Shown: positions 27,781-36,732, numbered from the stretch's first letter. The stretch: DNA of 64,000 nt from Kribbella italica (GCF_014205135.1 NZ_JACHMY010000001.1:1612001-1676000); one strand, 5' to 3'. A program made the numbers and translations. Notes: a model not told the origin generated them from the letters alone.

Positions 27781-28386
27781 CTACTCGCTGACCGGCTGGC
27801 CCTCGTGGGCTTCGGCGTTCAGCATGGGGGAGATCGGCCAGTCGGTCGGGTAGTCGGGGGCGAGTTCCTCGGCCTCGGCGAACAGGCGGCGCTTGTACTT
27901 GCGGGAGAGGCGGTCGCCGAAGACCATGCCCTGGGTGTGGTCGGTCTCGTGCTGCAGGCAGCGGGCGAGCAGGCCGTCGCCTTCATACGTGACGGGCTGG
28001 CCGTGTTCGTCGACGCCGGTGACCCGGGCGAAGTCCGGGCGCGCGCACTTGGTGAACGCGCCGGGCAGGGACAGGCAGCCCTCCTCGCCCTCGTCGAGGC
28101 GGCGGTCCTTGCCCTCGGGCAGGTCGAGCGCGGGGTTGCAGACGACGCCCTGGTGGCGGTTGCCGTCCTTGTCGGGGCAGTCGAACACGAACAGCTGCAG
28201 GTCGACGCCGACCTGGTTCGCGGCCAGCCCGACACCCTCGGCCGCGTTCATCGTCGCGACCATGTCGGCGACCAGCTTCTGCAGGTCGTCGCCGAAGTCG
28301 GTGACGGGCTGGTTCAGCCGGTGCATGACGTCCTCGCCCCACCGCGTGATGGGCAGCACCGAACCGTTCGTAGGCAGCGTAGACAT
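27781..28386 (-). CDS. def: Peptide deformylase
   Basis: Removes the formyl group from nascent proteins in the cytoplasm. All three family motifs are intact in the 201 residues: GVGLAANQ (51-58), EGCLSLPG (102-109, metal-ligand Cys104) and HETDH (146-150). A C-terminal extension of about 50 residues (after KYKRRLFAEAEEL) is usual in actinobacterial type I enzymes. The ATG at 28386 is chosen because the upstream frame is not protein-like. It stands alone on this strand, without the usual fmt neighbour. Confidence 0.96.
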   Translation of the reverse strand: MSTLPTNGSVLPITRWGEDVMHRLNQPVTDFGDDLQKLVADMVATMNAAEGVGLAANQVGVDLQLFVFDCPDKDGNRHQGVVCNPALDLPEGKDRRLDEGEEGCLSLPGAFTKCARPDFARVTGVDEHGQPVTYEGDGLLARCLQHETDHTQGMVFGDRLSRKYKRRLFAEAEELAPDYPTDWPISPMLNAEAHEGQPVSE

Positions 28387-28438
28387 GCGGGAAATCCTAG
28401 CGAAGCTCCGGCCGACGCAGGACCGCCACCCAGGACCT

Positions 28439-28467
28439 GTGCCCGTGCTCACGAAGAGCACGGGCAC
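28439..28467 (-). terminator. Hairpin terminator after the LLM oxidoreductase gene
   Basis: GTGCCCGTGCTC (28439-28450) and its exact complement (28456-28467) form a 12-bp stem with a five-base loop. It starts 11 bases beyond the stop of the gene ending at 28478. No long U-tract follows on this strand. Confidence 0.75.
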
Positions 28468-28477
28468 CCAACACGGA

Positions 28478-29296
28478 TCAGCCCTTGGCGTTGACCTCGT
28501 CACGCCACGCGAGCCACTCGCGGACCAGGCCGAGGTCGTAGTCCGGGCCGGAGGTGTGGATCGTGAACAGCCGGCTGCCGACGTCGTACAGCCCCTTGGC
28601 CGCCTCTTCCGGCTTCTTGTCACCGACGGCCACCGAGCGCTCGATCTCGCCGGGGTCGCGGCCGATCGTCGCGCAGTGCGCGTCCAGTACGGCGTGCTTG
28701 TGCGCGATCGTCTCGGCGTCGCCGAAGCCGTGCCAGATGGTCGCGTGCTGGGCGACGAGCTTCAGCGTCTTCTTCTCACCACCGCCGCCGATCAGCACCG
28801 GGATTTCCCGGGTCGGGCGAGGGTTGAGCTTGGCCCAGCGCTGCTCGATCCGCGGCAGGGCCTCGCCGAGCGCGTCGAGCCGTCCGCCCGCCGTACCGAA
28901 CGGGTAGCCGTACTCGTCGTAGTCCTTCTCGAACCAGCCCGAGCCGATGCCGAAGATCAGCCGGCCGTTGCTGATGTGGTCGACGGTGCGTGCCATGTCG
29001 GCGAGCAGGTCGGGGTTGCGGTAGGAGTTGCAGGTCACCAGCGCGCCGAACTCGATCCGCTCGGTCGCCTCGGCCCAGGCCGCGAGCATCGTCCAGGCCT
29101 CGAAGTGCAGGCCCTCGGGCTCACCGGACAGCGGGTAGAAGTGGTCCCAGTTGAACACCACGTCGACGCCGAGTTCCTCGACCTCGGCGACGGTCCGCCG
29201 GATGGCGTCGTACTGCGCGTGCTGGGGCTGGATCTGAACACCGATGCGAACCGGGAAGCTCGCATAGGGGCGATCGGTGGACTCAGTCGATGTCAT
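28478..29296 (-). CDS. LLM-class F420-dependent oxidoreductase
   Basis: A 272-residue luciferase-like TIM-barrel protein. It shows VRIGVQIQPQHAQYDAIRRT at the N-terminus, then VVFNWDHFYPLSGE, TERIEFGALVTCNSYRNPDLLADM, SNGRLIFGIGSGWFEKDYDEYGYPFG and IPVLIGGGGEKKTLKLVA, the standard F420-type LLM pattern. It probably uses F420H2; the substrate is unknown. TAGGAT ends seven bases before the ATG, suggesting a leaderless message. A hairpin follows the stop. Confidence 0.93.
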   Translation of the reverse strand: MTSTESTDRPYASFPVRIGVQIQPQHAQYDAIRRTVAEVEELGVDVVFNWDHFYPLSGEPEGLHFEAWTMLAAWAEATERIEFGALVTCNSYRNPDLLADMARTVDHISNGRLIFGIGSGWFEKDYDEYGYPFGTAGGRLDALGEALPRIEQRWAKLNPRPTREIPVLIGGGGEKKTLKLVAQHATIWHGFGDAETIAHKHAVLDAHCATIGRDPGEIERSVAVGDKKPEEAAKGLYDVGSRLFTIHTSGPDYDLGLVREWLAWRDEVNAKG

Positions 29297-29363
29297 GCTG
29301 GCAATCCTATCGGGCGTATCGGAGGACCCCTCCGGTACACCCGCGAGCTGAGCGGGGGCGCGG

Positions 29364-30740
29364 ATGCCGGAGCACGACGAGGTCGCGGAGTTCTCGAGGC
29401 TGTTCCTGGCGTTTCTCGAGCGGATGCACGAGACGCCGCAGGGGATCGCCCGGGAGAACGTGCGGGACCGGTTGAGGGAGCACCTGCAGGTCGAGCCCGA
29501 GGACCTGCCGGTCGTCGCGGCGAGCTTCCCGTCGTTCGACCTGCCGAACGTGCAGCTCGCGCTGGAGAGCTGGTTCGACAGCTCCGAGGTGATCGGCCTG
29601 GTCGGCTCGGATCGCGGGCACCACTCACTGGCGGACCTGCTCGAGCTGGGCGCGGGGCGTGGCCGGTTCGGGATCGGCGCGGTGGACTACCAGCGGATCG
29701 CGGTCGACGTCGGCGTCGAGATGGACTGTGTCGCGTTCGGGTTCTTCCTCGGGCGGCAGGGCGAGGACCGGTACGTCGCGTTGCTGCGGGCCGCGAACCC
29801 GCAGTTCGGGCGGCAAGAGGTCGAGCTCGAGGTGCTGGCCACGTCGCGGGACGCCGGAGATCGGCTGATGAAGGCGTTGCCGGACCTGATCCGCGAGCAC
29901 AACGTGTTCCGCGGCAAGGTGATCTCGTTCGAGCGGCACGAGTTCGGTCATGGGGTCGGGCCGTTCCGGCTGCACCCGCGGCCGGGGGTCTCCCGCGACG
30001 ACGTCGTGCTGCCGGCCGGCGTACTGGAACGCGTCGAGCGCGAGGTGATCGGGGTCGCGGAGCACCGCGAGGCGCTGTTGCGCGGCGGACAGCACCTGCG
30101 GCGCGGCGTGCTGCTGTACGGCCCGCCGGGGACGGGCAAGACCCACACGGTGCGCTACCTGCTGTCGCGCCTGCCGGAGTTCACGGTCGTACTGCTCGCG
30201 GGCACGAGCATCCGGTACGTCGGGGAGGCGTGCTCGCTGGCCCGCAAGCTGCAGCCGGCGCTCGTCGTACTGGAGGACTGCGACCTGATCGCCGAGGCGC
30301 GGGACCACCTGCACGGCGGCGAGAACCCGTTGCTGTTCCAGGTGCTCAACGAGATGGACGGCCTCGCCGAGGACGCCGACGTCGCGTTCCTGCTGACCAC
30401 CAACCGCGCCGACATCCTCGAGCCCGCCCTGGCCGAACGCCCGGGGCGCGTCGATCTCGCCGTCGAGGTCCCGCTCCCGGACGCGGCCGGCCGGGCCCGC
30501 CTCCTCAGCTTGTACGGGCCGACGCTCGATCTCAGTCCCGCGGTGATCGACGAGGTCGTCAGCGCGACCGAAGGCACCACCGCGTCGTTCACCAAGGAGC
30601 TGGTACGACGGGCGGTCCTGCTCGCCGCCGAAGCCGGTACGTCGCCCGGCGACACGCATCTCCAGGCTGCGACCGCCGAGCTGCTCTCCGCCCGCGACAC
30701 CCTGACCCGCCGTCTCCTCGGCGCGGCCGACCCGCGATAG
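29364..30740 (+). CDS. AAA+ ATPase (FtsH/Cdc48-like core) of unknown role
   Basis: A 458-residue protein. The first 220 residues or so have no recognised motif. The AAA domain has Walker A GPPGTGKT (253-260), Walker B VVLEDCDLI (about 301-309), sensor 1 TTN (345-347) and the arginine-finger motif ERPGRVD (358-364). The Walker B ends in ED-CD rather than the common IDEID. No transmembrane helix or protease domain is present, so it is neither FtsH nor Lon. It may remodel an unknown protein partner. A DinB-family gene follows after nine bases. Confidence 0.88.
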   Translation: MPEHDEVAEFSRLFLAFLERMHETPQGIARENVRDRLREHLQVEPEDLPVVAASFPSFDLPNVQLALESWFDSSEVIGLVGSDRGHHSLADLLELGAGRGRFGIGAVDYQRIAVDVGVEMDCVAFGFFLGRQGEDRYVALLRAANPQFGRQEVELEVLATSRDAGDRLMKALPDLIREHNVFRGKVISFERHEFGHGVGPFRLHPRPGVSRDDVVLPAGVLERVEREVIGVAEHREALLRGGQHLRRGVLLYGPPGTGKTHTVRYLLSRLPEFTVVLLAGTSIRYVGEACSLARKLQPALVVLEDCDLIAEARDHLHGGENPLLFQVLNEMDGLAEDADVAFLLTTNRADILEPALAERPGRVDLAVEVPLPDAAGRARLLSLYGPTLDLSPAVIDEVVSATEGTTASFTKELVRRAVLLAAEAGTSPGDTHLQAATAELLSARDTLTRRLLGAADPR

Positions 30741-30749
30741 TTGCCGTCC

Positions 30750-31253
30750 ATGGACCTCAACGGACGCGTCGACCCACCGAACCTCGCGGGCGAGATGGAG
30801 ACCCTGCTGGGGTTTCTCGAGTTCCAGCGGGGGACGTTCCTGTGGAAGTGCGAGGGGCTGACGCCGGAGCAGCTGGGGACCGCGGTCCTGAGCCCGTCGA
30901 AGCTGACCCTGCACGGGATGGTCCGGCACCTCACCGAGGACGAGCTCGGCTGGCTTGTCGCGCCGTTCGTCGACACGCCGACGCCCTACCCGTACGGGAC
31001 CGAGGCGGCGCCCGGCGCCGCCTGGTCCGAGCTCGACCCGGCCAAGTACGCCGAAGACCTTCAGCGCTACAAGGACTCGGTGGCCCAGGCCCGTACGGCG
31101 ATCGCAGGGCTGCCCGGCGACCACGTGGGCGTCGACGAAGGCACGTCGTACAGCCTGCGGTGGATCGTCACGCACATGATCGAGGAGTACGCCCGGCACA
31201 ACGGCCACGCCGACCTCCTCCGCGAACACCTGGACGGCGCGACAGGCGAGTAG
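30750..31253 (+). CDS. DinB/DUF664-family protein
   Basis: A 167-residue protein. The metal-binding histidines are in MVRHLTEDELGWLV and EEYARHNGHADLLREHLDG, the DUF664 signature, with a LLGFLEFQRGTFLWKCEGL opening. Members of this group are often thiol-dependent enzymes, but this one's substrate is unknown. It lies nine bases after the AAA+ gene and is probably co-transcribed. The ATG is preferred to an in-frame TTG three codons earlier. Confidence 0.87.
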   Translation: MDLNGRVDPPNLAGEMETLLGFLEFQRGTFLWKCEGLTPEQLGTAVLSPSKLTLHGMVRHLTEDELGWLVAPFVDTPTPYPYGTEAAPGAAWSELDPAKYAEDLQRYKDSVAQARTAIAGLPGDHVGVDEGTSYSLRWIVTHMIEEYARHNGHADLLREHLDGATGE

Positions 31254-31292
31254 GTCATCGCACCGAAGCGCCGGGCCTTCTAGGCTCAGGTC

Positions 31293-32273
31293 ATGAAATC
31301 GCGTATCGAGCCGGTTCGCTGGACGCCCCCGCCCGTGCCGCCGGCCCGGCAGGCCAGGCACCTCACCGTCGAGGTCGTGGCCGTGCCGGGTGACGGACCC
31401 GAGGACACGTTGATCGACGAGGACGGCAGCGTGCTGACCGGCCTGCTCGACGGCCGCGTCCTGCGGGTCAGCGCGGACGGCCTCACGATCACGACCCTGG
31501 CCGACACCGGCGGGCGCCCGCTCGGCCTGGAGTGGCTGGCCGACGGCAAGGTCCTGATCTGCGACGCGAACCGCGGCCTGCTGACGATGGACCGCGACGG
31601 CCGCGTGACCACGCTGCTCGGCGAGATCGCCGGGCAGCCGATGCGCTTCTGCAACAACGCCGACGTCACCGACGACGGCACGATCTACTTCACCAACTCC
31701 TCGACCCGGTTCGGCGTCCACGAGTGGATGGCCGACCTGCTCGAGCACTCGTCGACCGGCAGCGTCTACCGGCTGCGCCCGGACGGCGAGCTGACGCAGC
31801 TCGCGACCGGACGCCCGTTCCCGAACGGCGTCGCGCTGAGCGGCGACCAGCGGACGCTGTTCTTCGCCGAGACCGCCGGCTACGGGCTCTTCAAGCTCGA
31901 CCTCACCACCGACGACGCCGTACCGGAGCTCGTCGCGCCGATCCCGGGCCTGCCGGACAACATCTCCCGCGGGTCCGACGGCCTGATCTGGGTCGCGATC
32001 GGTTCACCGCGCAACGCCGTGCTCGACACGCTGCTGCCCAAGGCCCCGGTCCTCCGCAAGGTCGTCTGGAACCTGCCCGAAGCGCTCAAGCCGAAGGCCG
32101 CCGACATCATCGAGATCCAGGCGTACGACGACGCCGGCGCGCTCGTGCACGACCTGCGTGGCACGCACCCGCGGTTCCACATGCCCACCGGCGTCCGCGA
32201 ACGCGACGGCAAGGTCTGGCTCAGCAGCCTCGGGACGAGCACCATCGCGCACTTCCCGACCCCGACCAAGTGA
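31293..32273 (+). CDS. SMP-30/gluconolactonase/strictosidine-synthase-like beta-propeller protein
   Basis: A 326-residue six-bladed beta-propeller. Repeated blade motifs include DEDGSVLTGLLDGRVLRVSADG, NNADVTDDGTIYFTNSST and PNGVALSGDQRTLFFAETAGYGLFKLDL, plus PDNISRGSDGLIWVAIGSPRN. This is the strictosidine-synthase-like branch seen in lactonases and paraoxonase-like hydrolases. The calcium-site asparagines (NNAD, PNGV, PDN) are present. TAGGCT ends six bases before the ATG, suggesting a leaderless mRNA. Hydrolysis of a lactone is likely; the substrate is unknown. Confidence 0.87.
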   Translation: MKSRIEPVRWTPPPVPPARQARHLTVEVVAVPGDGPEDTLIDEDGSVLTGLLDGRVLRVSADGLTITTLADTGGRPLGLEWLADGKVLICDANRGLLTMDRDGRVTTLLGEIAGQPMRFCNNADVTDDGTIYFTNSSTRFGVHEWMADLLEHSSTGSVYRLRPDGELTQLATGRPFPNGVALSGDQRTLFFAETAGYGLFKLDLTTDDAVPELVAPIPGLPDNISRGSDGLIWVAIGSPRNAVLDTLLPKAPVLRKVVWNLPEALKPKAADIIEIQAYDDAGALVHDLRGTHPRFHMPTGVRERDGKVWLSSLGTSTIAHFPTPTK

Positions 32274-32278
32274 TCCCA

Positions 32279-32309
32279 CCCCTGGGTGCATTCGATATGC
32301 ACCCAGGGG
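32279..32309. terminator. Bidirectional hairpin terminator
   Basis: Perfect 13-bp arms CCCCTGGGTGCAT (32279-32291) and ATGCACCCAGGGG (32297-32309) with a five-base loop, between the convergent lactonase-like and BCCT genes. Confidence 0.85.
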
Positions 32310-32318
32310 GCCGGTCGC

Positions 32319-34085
32319 CTACTGCTTCTTGCGGTCCTCCCGTACGACGTCGCGCGGCCGCGCCGAGCTGCCCTCGTCGTCGTCGCCGTTGCCCGTGACG
32401 ACCAGGGAGAAGTCGTCGCCGTGTGCCGAGACTCCCTCGATCACCGCGTTCTCGACCGCCTCGGTCCCGATCTCGCGGCGCAGCATCAACGGGTCGGTGC
32501 GCAGGTCCTTGGCCAGCGCGACCGCCAGCCCGACCATCACCAGCGCGAACGGCAGCGCGGCGACGATCGTCAGGTTCTGCAACCCCTGCAACGCCTCGGA
32601 GCCACCGCCGCCGGCCAGCAGCATCACCGCCGCGACCGCGCCGGTGAGCACGCCCCAGAAGACCACCAGCGGCTTCTTCGGCGTGATCGCCCCGCGCTGG
32701 GACAGCGTGCCCATCACGATCGACGCGGCGTCGGCACCGGAGACGAAGAAGATCGCCACCAGCAGGACGACGACGATCGTGGCGACCGACGCGAGCGGGA
32801 ACGTGTCCAGCAACCCGAACAGCTGGCCCTCCGGCGTCGACTGCCCGGCGATGTCCGTCCCGTTGCGCTGGGTGTTGATCGCGGCCCCGCCGAACACGCA
32901 GAACCAGACCAGGCTGACCATCGACGGCACCAGCAGGACGCCGGTGACGAACTGCCGGATCGTCCGGCCGCGGCTGATCCGCGCGATGAACATGCCGACG
33001 AACGGCGTCCACGAGATCCACCAGGCCCAGTAGAAGACGGTCCAGCCGGACAGCCACTTGGCCATCGCGTCGCCGCCGCTGGCCTCGGTCCGCGCGGCCA
33101 TGTCGGCCAGGTCGCGGAAGTAGTCGCCGATGGCCGTCGGGACCAGGTTCAGGATCAGCACGGTCGGCCCGACCACGAACACGAACACGGCCAGGACGAC
33201 GGCCAGCACCATGTTGATGTTGGACAGCCACTGGATGCCCTTGGCAACACCGGAGACCGCCGACGCGACGAACGCCGCGGTCAGGATCGCGATCACCGCG
33301 ACCAGGACACCGTTGCCGGCCTTGTCCATCCAGCCGAGGATCTGGACGCCGGACCCGATCTGCAGGGCGCCGAGGCCCAAGGACGCGGCCGATCCGAACA
33401 GCGTCGCGAAGATCGCCAGGCTGTCGATCACCTTGCCGATCGGTCCTTCGGTCCGCCGGCCGAGCAGCGGCGCGAACGCCGAGCTGATCAGCTGCGAGCG
33501 GCCGCGCCGGAAGGTGCCGTAGGCAATCGCGATGCCGACCACGGCGTAGATCGCCCACGGGTGCAGGGTCCAGTGGAACAACGTGGTCGCCATCGCGGTC
33601 TCCAGCGCCTCCGACGACCCGGCCTCGACCGTTCCCGGCGGGGGAGCGGTGAAGTGCGACAGCGGTTCGCTGACGCCGTAGAACATCAGGCCGATGCCCA
33701 TCCCGGCGCTGAACATCATCGCGACCCAGGACACCGTCTTGAACTCGGGCTGCTCGTCGTCGGCGCCGAGCGGGATCCGCCCGTACCGGCCGGCGGCCAG
33801 CCAGATCACGAAGACCACGAAGCCCGAGGCCAGCAGGACGAACAGCCAGCCGGTGTTGTGCTCGACCCAGGTCAGGGCGCTGTCGGACGCCGTACCGAGT
33901 CCGCCGGAGTCGGCGAAGCCCCAGACCACGAAGGCCAGGGCGATGGCCGCGGTGACGCCGAAGACGATCCTGTCCACCCCTGAGCCGTGACTTCGGCTGC
34001 CGGGTGGTGGCGGGGTCGCGAGTGCGGGGTGCTCGGTCTCGTGGTGGTCGGGGGACACGTGCTGATCGTCGATGTCGATCGCCAC
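32319..34085 (-). CDS. BCCT-family transporter (betaine/choline/carnitine)
   Basis: A protein of about 588 residues with twelve membrane segments. The BCCT hallmarks are SWVAMMFSAGMGIGLMFYGVSEPLSHF, the LFHWTLHPWAIYAVVGIAIAY stretch, and the aromatic segment TVFYWAWWISWTPFVGMFIARIS. It imports quaternary-amine solutes with Na+ or H+ and is often osmoregulated. Hydrophilic tails extend at both ends: a histidine-rich N-terminus and a charged, possibly sensor-like C-terminus. The start is uncertain; GTG at 34085 is chosen because the longer frame is not protein-like. Confidence 0.9.
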   Translation of the reverse strand: MAIDIDDQHVSPDHHETEHPALATPPPPGSRSHGSGVDRIVFGVTAAIALAFVVWGFADSGGLGTASDSALTWVEHNTGWLFVLLASGFVVFVIWLAAGRYGRIPLGADDEQPEFKTVSWVAMMFSAGMGIGLMFYGVSEPLSHFTAPPPGTVEAGSSEALETAMATTLFHWTLHPWAIYAVVGIAIAYGTFRRGRSQLISSAFAPLLGRRTEGPIGKVIDSLAIFATLFGSAASLGLGALQIGSGVQILGWMDKAGNGVLVAVIAILTAAFVASAVSGVAKGIQWLSNINMVLAVVLAVFVFVVGPTVLILNLVPTAIGDYFRDLADMAARTEASGGDAMAKWLSGWTVFYWAWWISWTPFVGMFIARISRGRTIRQFVTGVLLVPSMVSLVWFCVFGGAAINTQRNGTDIAGQSTPEGQLFGLLDTFPLASVATIVVVLLVAIFFVSGADAASIVMGTLSQRGAITPKKPLVVFWGVLTGAVAAVMLLAGGGGSEALQGLQNLTIVAALPFALVMVGLAVALAKDLRTDPLMLRREIGTEAVENAVIEGVSAHGDDFSLVVTGNGDDDEGSSARPRDVVREDRKKQ

Positions 34086-34227
34086 AGGTGATACACGCCT
34101 CGCTTCGGCGCGCCTCCTTTTCAGGGGTTTCGGGGGACTGCCTGACGACCGTGTCGAAAATCGTGGAGAAATGCAACTATCGTGTGGGCCCGGCCACACC
34201 CCGGCGCCGCGGACTAGGGTGCGAGAC

Positions 34228-35082
34228 ATGCGATTCGGAATCACGATCCTGCCCGAGTACCGCTGGAGCGACGCCGCGCCGAAGTGGCGTGCGGCCGAGC
34301 AGCTCGGCTTCGACCACGCCTGGACCTACGACCACCTGACCTGGGGCGGCCTGCAGGACTCACCCTGGTACGGAACGACGCCGACCCTGACCGCGGCGGC
34401 GCTCGTCACCTCGACGGTCAAGCTCGGTACCTTCGTCACCTCGCCGAACTTCCGCCACCCGCTCGCGCTGACCCGCGAGATCCTTGCCCTGGACGACATC
34501 TCCGGCGGCCGCTTCCTGTGCGGCATCGGGGCCGGCGGCGGGATCGACACGACCATTCTCGGCGGCCCGGACCTCACGCCGCGGCAGAAGGTCAACCGGC
34601 TGACCGAGTTCACCGAGCTGCTCGACAAGCTGCTGACCAGCGACGGTGTCGACCATCGCGGCGAGTACTACGAGACCCGCAACGGCCGCACCCTGCCTGG
34701 TTGCGTCCAGCAACCACGCGTCCCGTTCGTCATGGCCGCGAACGGTCCGCGCTCGCTGCGGCTCGCGGTCAAGTACGGCGCCGGCTGGGTGACCACCGGC
34801 GGCAAGGGCGACGACCTGGACAGCTGGTGGGGCTCGGTCGCCGACCTCAGCCACCGGATGGACGACGTACTGGAGGGCCGTCCCTTCGACCGGTACCTCT
34901 CGCTGGACTCGACCGTCTACTCGCTCAGCAGCGCCGACGCCTTCGAGGACGCCGTCACCCGCGCCGCGAAGCTCGGCTTCACCGACGTGATCGCCCACTG
35001 GCCCCGCGCCGAGGGCATCTACGCCGGCACCGAGTCGGTCCTGGAGCAGGTGGCCACCGAGGTCATCCCGCGCCTGCGCTAG
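34228..35082 (+). CDS. LLM-class F420-dependent oxidoreductase
   Basis: A 284-residue luciferase-like TIM-barrel protein. It shows MRFGITILPEYRWSD, WTYDHLTWGG, KLGTFVTSPNFRHPLALTREI, SGGRFLCGIGAGGG and FVMAANGPRSLRLAVKYGAGW. These are diagnostic of F420- or FMN-dependent LLM enzymes. TAGGGT ends seven bases before the ATG, so the mRNA is probably leaderless. Its end overlaps the convergent DUF6328 gene by four bases. It is not closely similar to the LLM protein at 28478. Confidence 0.93.
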   Translation: MRFGITILPEYRWSDAAPKWRAAEQLGFDHAWTYDHLTWGGLQDSPWYGTTPTLTAAALVTSTVKLGTFVTSPNFRHPLALTREILALDDISGGRFLCGIGAGGGIDTTILGGPDLTPRQKVNRLTEFTELLDKLLTSDGVDHRGEYYETRNGRTLPGCVQQPRVPFVMAANGPRSLRLAVKYGAGWVTTGGKGDDLDSWWGSVADLSHRMDDVLEGRPFDRYLSLDSTVYSLSSADAFEDAVTRAAKLGFTDVIAHWPRAEGIYAGTESVLEQVATEVIPRLR

Positions 35083-35594
35083 ACCGTGCCGTTCGTGCCC
35101 GTGCCGTTCTTGCTCGTACGCCGGACGTAGGCGGGCAGGACGTACCAGAAGGCGAGGAACCAGGCCAGCACGAGCGCGACGATGACGATCGCGACCGTGC
35201 GGCTGAGGACGACGTCGAGGGCGAGCAGGACGCCGCCGCACATGGCGGCGATCAGGAAGACCAGGCCGCCGCCGGCCAGGTGGTGCGCGATCGGGACGAG
35301 CCGGTCGCGCAGCTTCTGCTGGAAGACGATCCGGTGGAACGAGACCGGGGCGAGGAACAGCGCGACGGCCAGCGCGGCGGCGACCAGGGTGCCGGCGTAC
35401 ACGTCGTGGGTGAAGGTGTCCGCGGTCTGGAACCGCTCCTGGAAGGCGATGCTGAGCAAGAAGGCGAACAGGATCTGCGTGCCGGTCTGGGCGAGCCGGA
35501 GTTCCTGGAGCAGTTCGTTCCAGTGCCGGTCGAGCTGCTCGCCCTTGTCCTCGTCGTCACGGCTGTAGTTCGCGGCGCGGTCCTGCTCGGTCAT
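35079..35594 (-). CDS. DUF6328-family membrane protein
   Basis: A 171-residue protein with four predicted transmembrane segments. It has a charged N-terminus (DDEDKGEQLDRHWNELLQELRLAQTGTQILFAFLLSIAF) and the family-typical pairs FLAPVSFHRIVFQQKLRDRLVPIAHHLAGGG and a final AFWYVLPAYVRR. The ATG at 35594 has the ribosome site GAGGAG; longer frames upstream lack similarity. The function is unknown. Confidence 0.85.
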   Translation of the reverse strand: MTEQDRAANYSRDDEDKGEQLDRHWNELLQELRLAQTGTQILFAFLLSIAFQERFQTADTFTHDVYAGTLVAAALAVALFLAPVSFHRIVFQQKLRDRLVPIAHHLAGGGLVFLIAAMCGGVLLALDVVLSRTVAIVIVALVLAWFLAFWYVLPAYVRRTSKNGTGTNGTV

Positions 35595-35669
35595 CGGTCT
35601 CCTCGGGGCTGTTGTGGCCGAACTGGTACCCCGATTCAATCCCATCGCAACCGCGCTGGGAACGGCGAA

Positions 35670-35697
35670 CGGGCCGCCCACCGGAGTGGACGGCCCG
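35670..35697 (-). terminator. Hairpin terminator after the cold-shock gene
   Basis: Arms 35670-35681 and 35686-35697 form a 12-bp stem with one G-T wobble and a four-base loop, about 40 bases past the cspA stop on this strand. Confidence 0.65.
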
Positions 35698-35737
35698 CTC
35701 GATTGTGCCGTGCTGAAGAGCTGATCTGATCCGGGGA

Positions 35738-35941
35738 TCAGATCGGACGGATGTTCTCCGCCTGCAGGCCCTTCTGGCCCTGGGTGATCTCGAACTCGAC
35801 GCGCTGGTTCTCGTCCAGCGAGCGGAAGCCCGAGGTCTGGATGGCCGAGTAGTGCGCGAACACGTCCGCGCCACCGTCATCCGGGGTGATGAAGCCGAAG
35901 CCCTTGTCAGCGTTGAACCACTTGACAGTACCGACAGCCAT
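35738..35941 (-). CDS. Cold-shock protein (CspA family)
   Basis: A 67-residue OB-fold nucleic-acid chaperone. The RNP1 motif [10 protein letters not shown] is at about residues 13-22, and RNP2 has the form VFAHYSAI at about residues 27-34. The ending [10 protein letters not shown] is standard for actinobacterial CspA. AAGGAGATAG precedes the ATG. The stop codon lies inside a 10-bp stem (35723-35744). The upstream region on this strand is long and may hold a structured leader, as known for other csp genes. Confidence 0.96.
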   Translation of the reverse strand: MAVGTVKWFNADKGFGFITPDDGGADVFAHYSAIQTSGFRSLDENQRVEFEITQGQKGLQAENIRPI

Positions 35942-36425
35942 TTGTGTCTATCTCCTTGATGGCTTGTAACAAACCGCGACCCACACCTCATGAGCCACGT
36001 GTCGCCGAAAGGCCCCAGATAGACAGAACCGGCCATGCAGCACAGCGAAAGTCAATGGGAGTCCAAAACTGCAACGCGACAACTGTAGCCGATCTGGGCC
36101 TCCGTGGAAGGGGTGACCACGAACACGTGTCGCGTAAAGTTGCCGCCCGCCACGTTCCGTGACCGGGCCCTGACGGGCACGGCAGGCGGTCGCCGCGCCG
36201 CGCCGGAACCGCCCGAAGACAACGAAACCCCCGGCGACCTGCTGAAACGTCGCGGCGCCTGCCGCTGTGAGCGATTCCAGGCCGGGACAAGGGAGGACAC
36301 CAACTCCTGTACGCCGGGTGATGGCGTTGGCGGCGGTGCTGAATTCGTCGGCGTGTCGCGCGAACCTGGACAGAACCGGCCGGGTCCGCAAAGGTTTGGG
36401 CAGACCACGACCCGGGGAGAGTTCG
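35942..36425. other. 484-bp intergenic region between divergent cold-shock and emfourin genes
   Basis: No coding frame on either strand looks real. On the minus strand it should hold the cspA promoter and leader. TTGACT is visible at about 36055 on that strand, but no well-spaced -10 was found. On the plus strand it ends with the emfourin ribosome site GGGGAG. No tRNA, riboswitch or clear repeat was recognised. Confidence 0.6.
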
Positions 36426-36698
36426 GTGTTTCTCAAAGTCAGCCGCAGCGGCGGATTCGCCGGCCTGACGGCCAGTGGCGAGCTGGACACCTCGGGCCAG
36501 CCCGACGCCGAGCTGCTCGAGGCGGTCGCCGTACGGCTCACCGAGCAGCCGCCGGGGACCGGGCGGCCGCAGCCCGACCGGTACGTCTACCGGCTGGAGC
36601 TCAGCGCCGGCGAGCGGGTGGCCGCGGTGGTGGTGGCCGAGCAGGACCTGGACCAGGACGCCGCCTGGCTGCTCGACCGGGTCCTGACACACGAGTAA
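36426..36698 (+). CDS. Emfourin-like metalloprotease inhibitor
   Basis: A 90-residue protein resembling protealysin inhibitor emfourin. The N-terminal strand is VSRSGGFAGLTASGELDT. A central RPQPDRYVYRLELSAGE follows, and the end is AWLLDRVLTHE. Emfourins bind and inhibit thermolysin-like proteases of the protealysin type in the same cell. The GTG start has GGGGAG upstream. The usual partner, a protealysin-like M4 protease gene, is not adjacent. It is followed at once by a hairpin terminator. Confidence 0.8.
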   Translation: MFLKVSRSGGFAGLTASGELDTSGQPDAELLEAVAVRLTEQPPGTGRPQPDRYVYRLELSAGERVAAVVVAEQDLDQDAAWLLDRVLTHE

Positions 36699-36718
36699 GG
36701 CCCCGGGTCTTCGGGGCC
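36699..36718. terminator. Hairpin terminator between emfourin and hexosaminidase genes
   Basis: GGCCCCG (36699-36705) pairs with CGGGGCC (36712-36718) around a six-base loop. It lies between convergent genes, so it can serve both. Confidence 0.75.
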
Positions 36719-36732
36719 CTACTCGCGAGCAG

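Noticed and set aside
35942-36425. Small protein gene with start at 36267 extending the emfourin gene
   Set aside because: The extra 53 codons have no similarity to emfourins, and the GTG at 36426 has the proper ribosome site.
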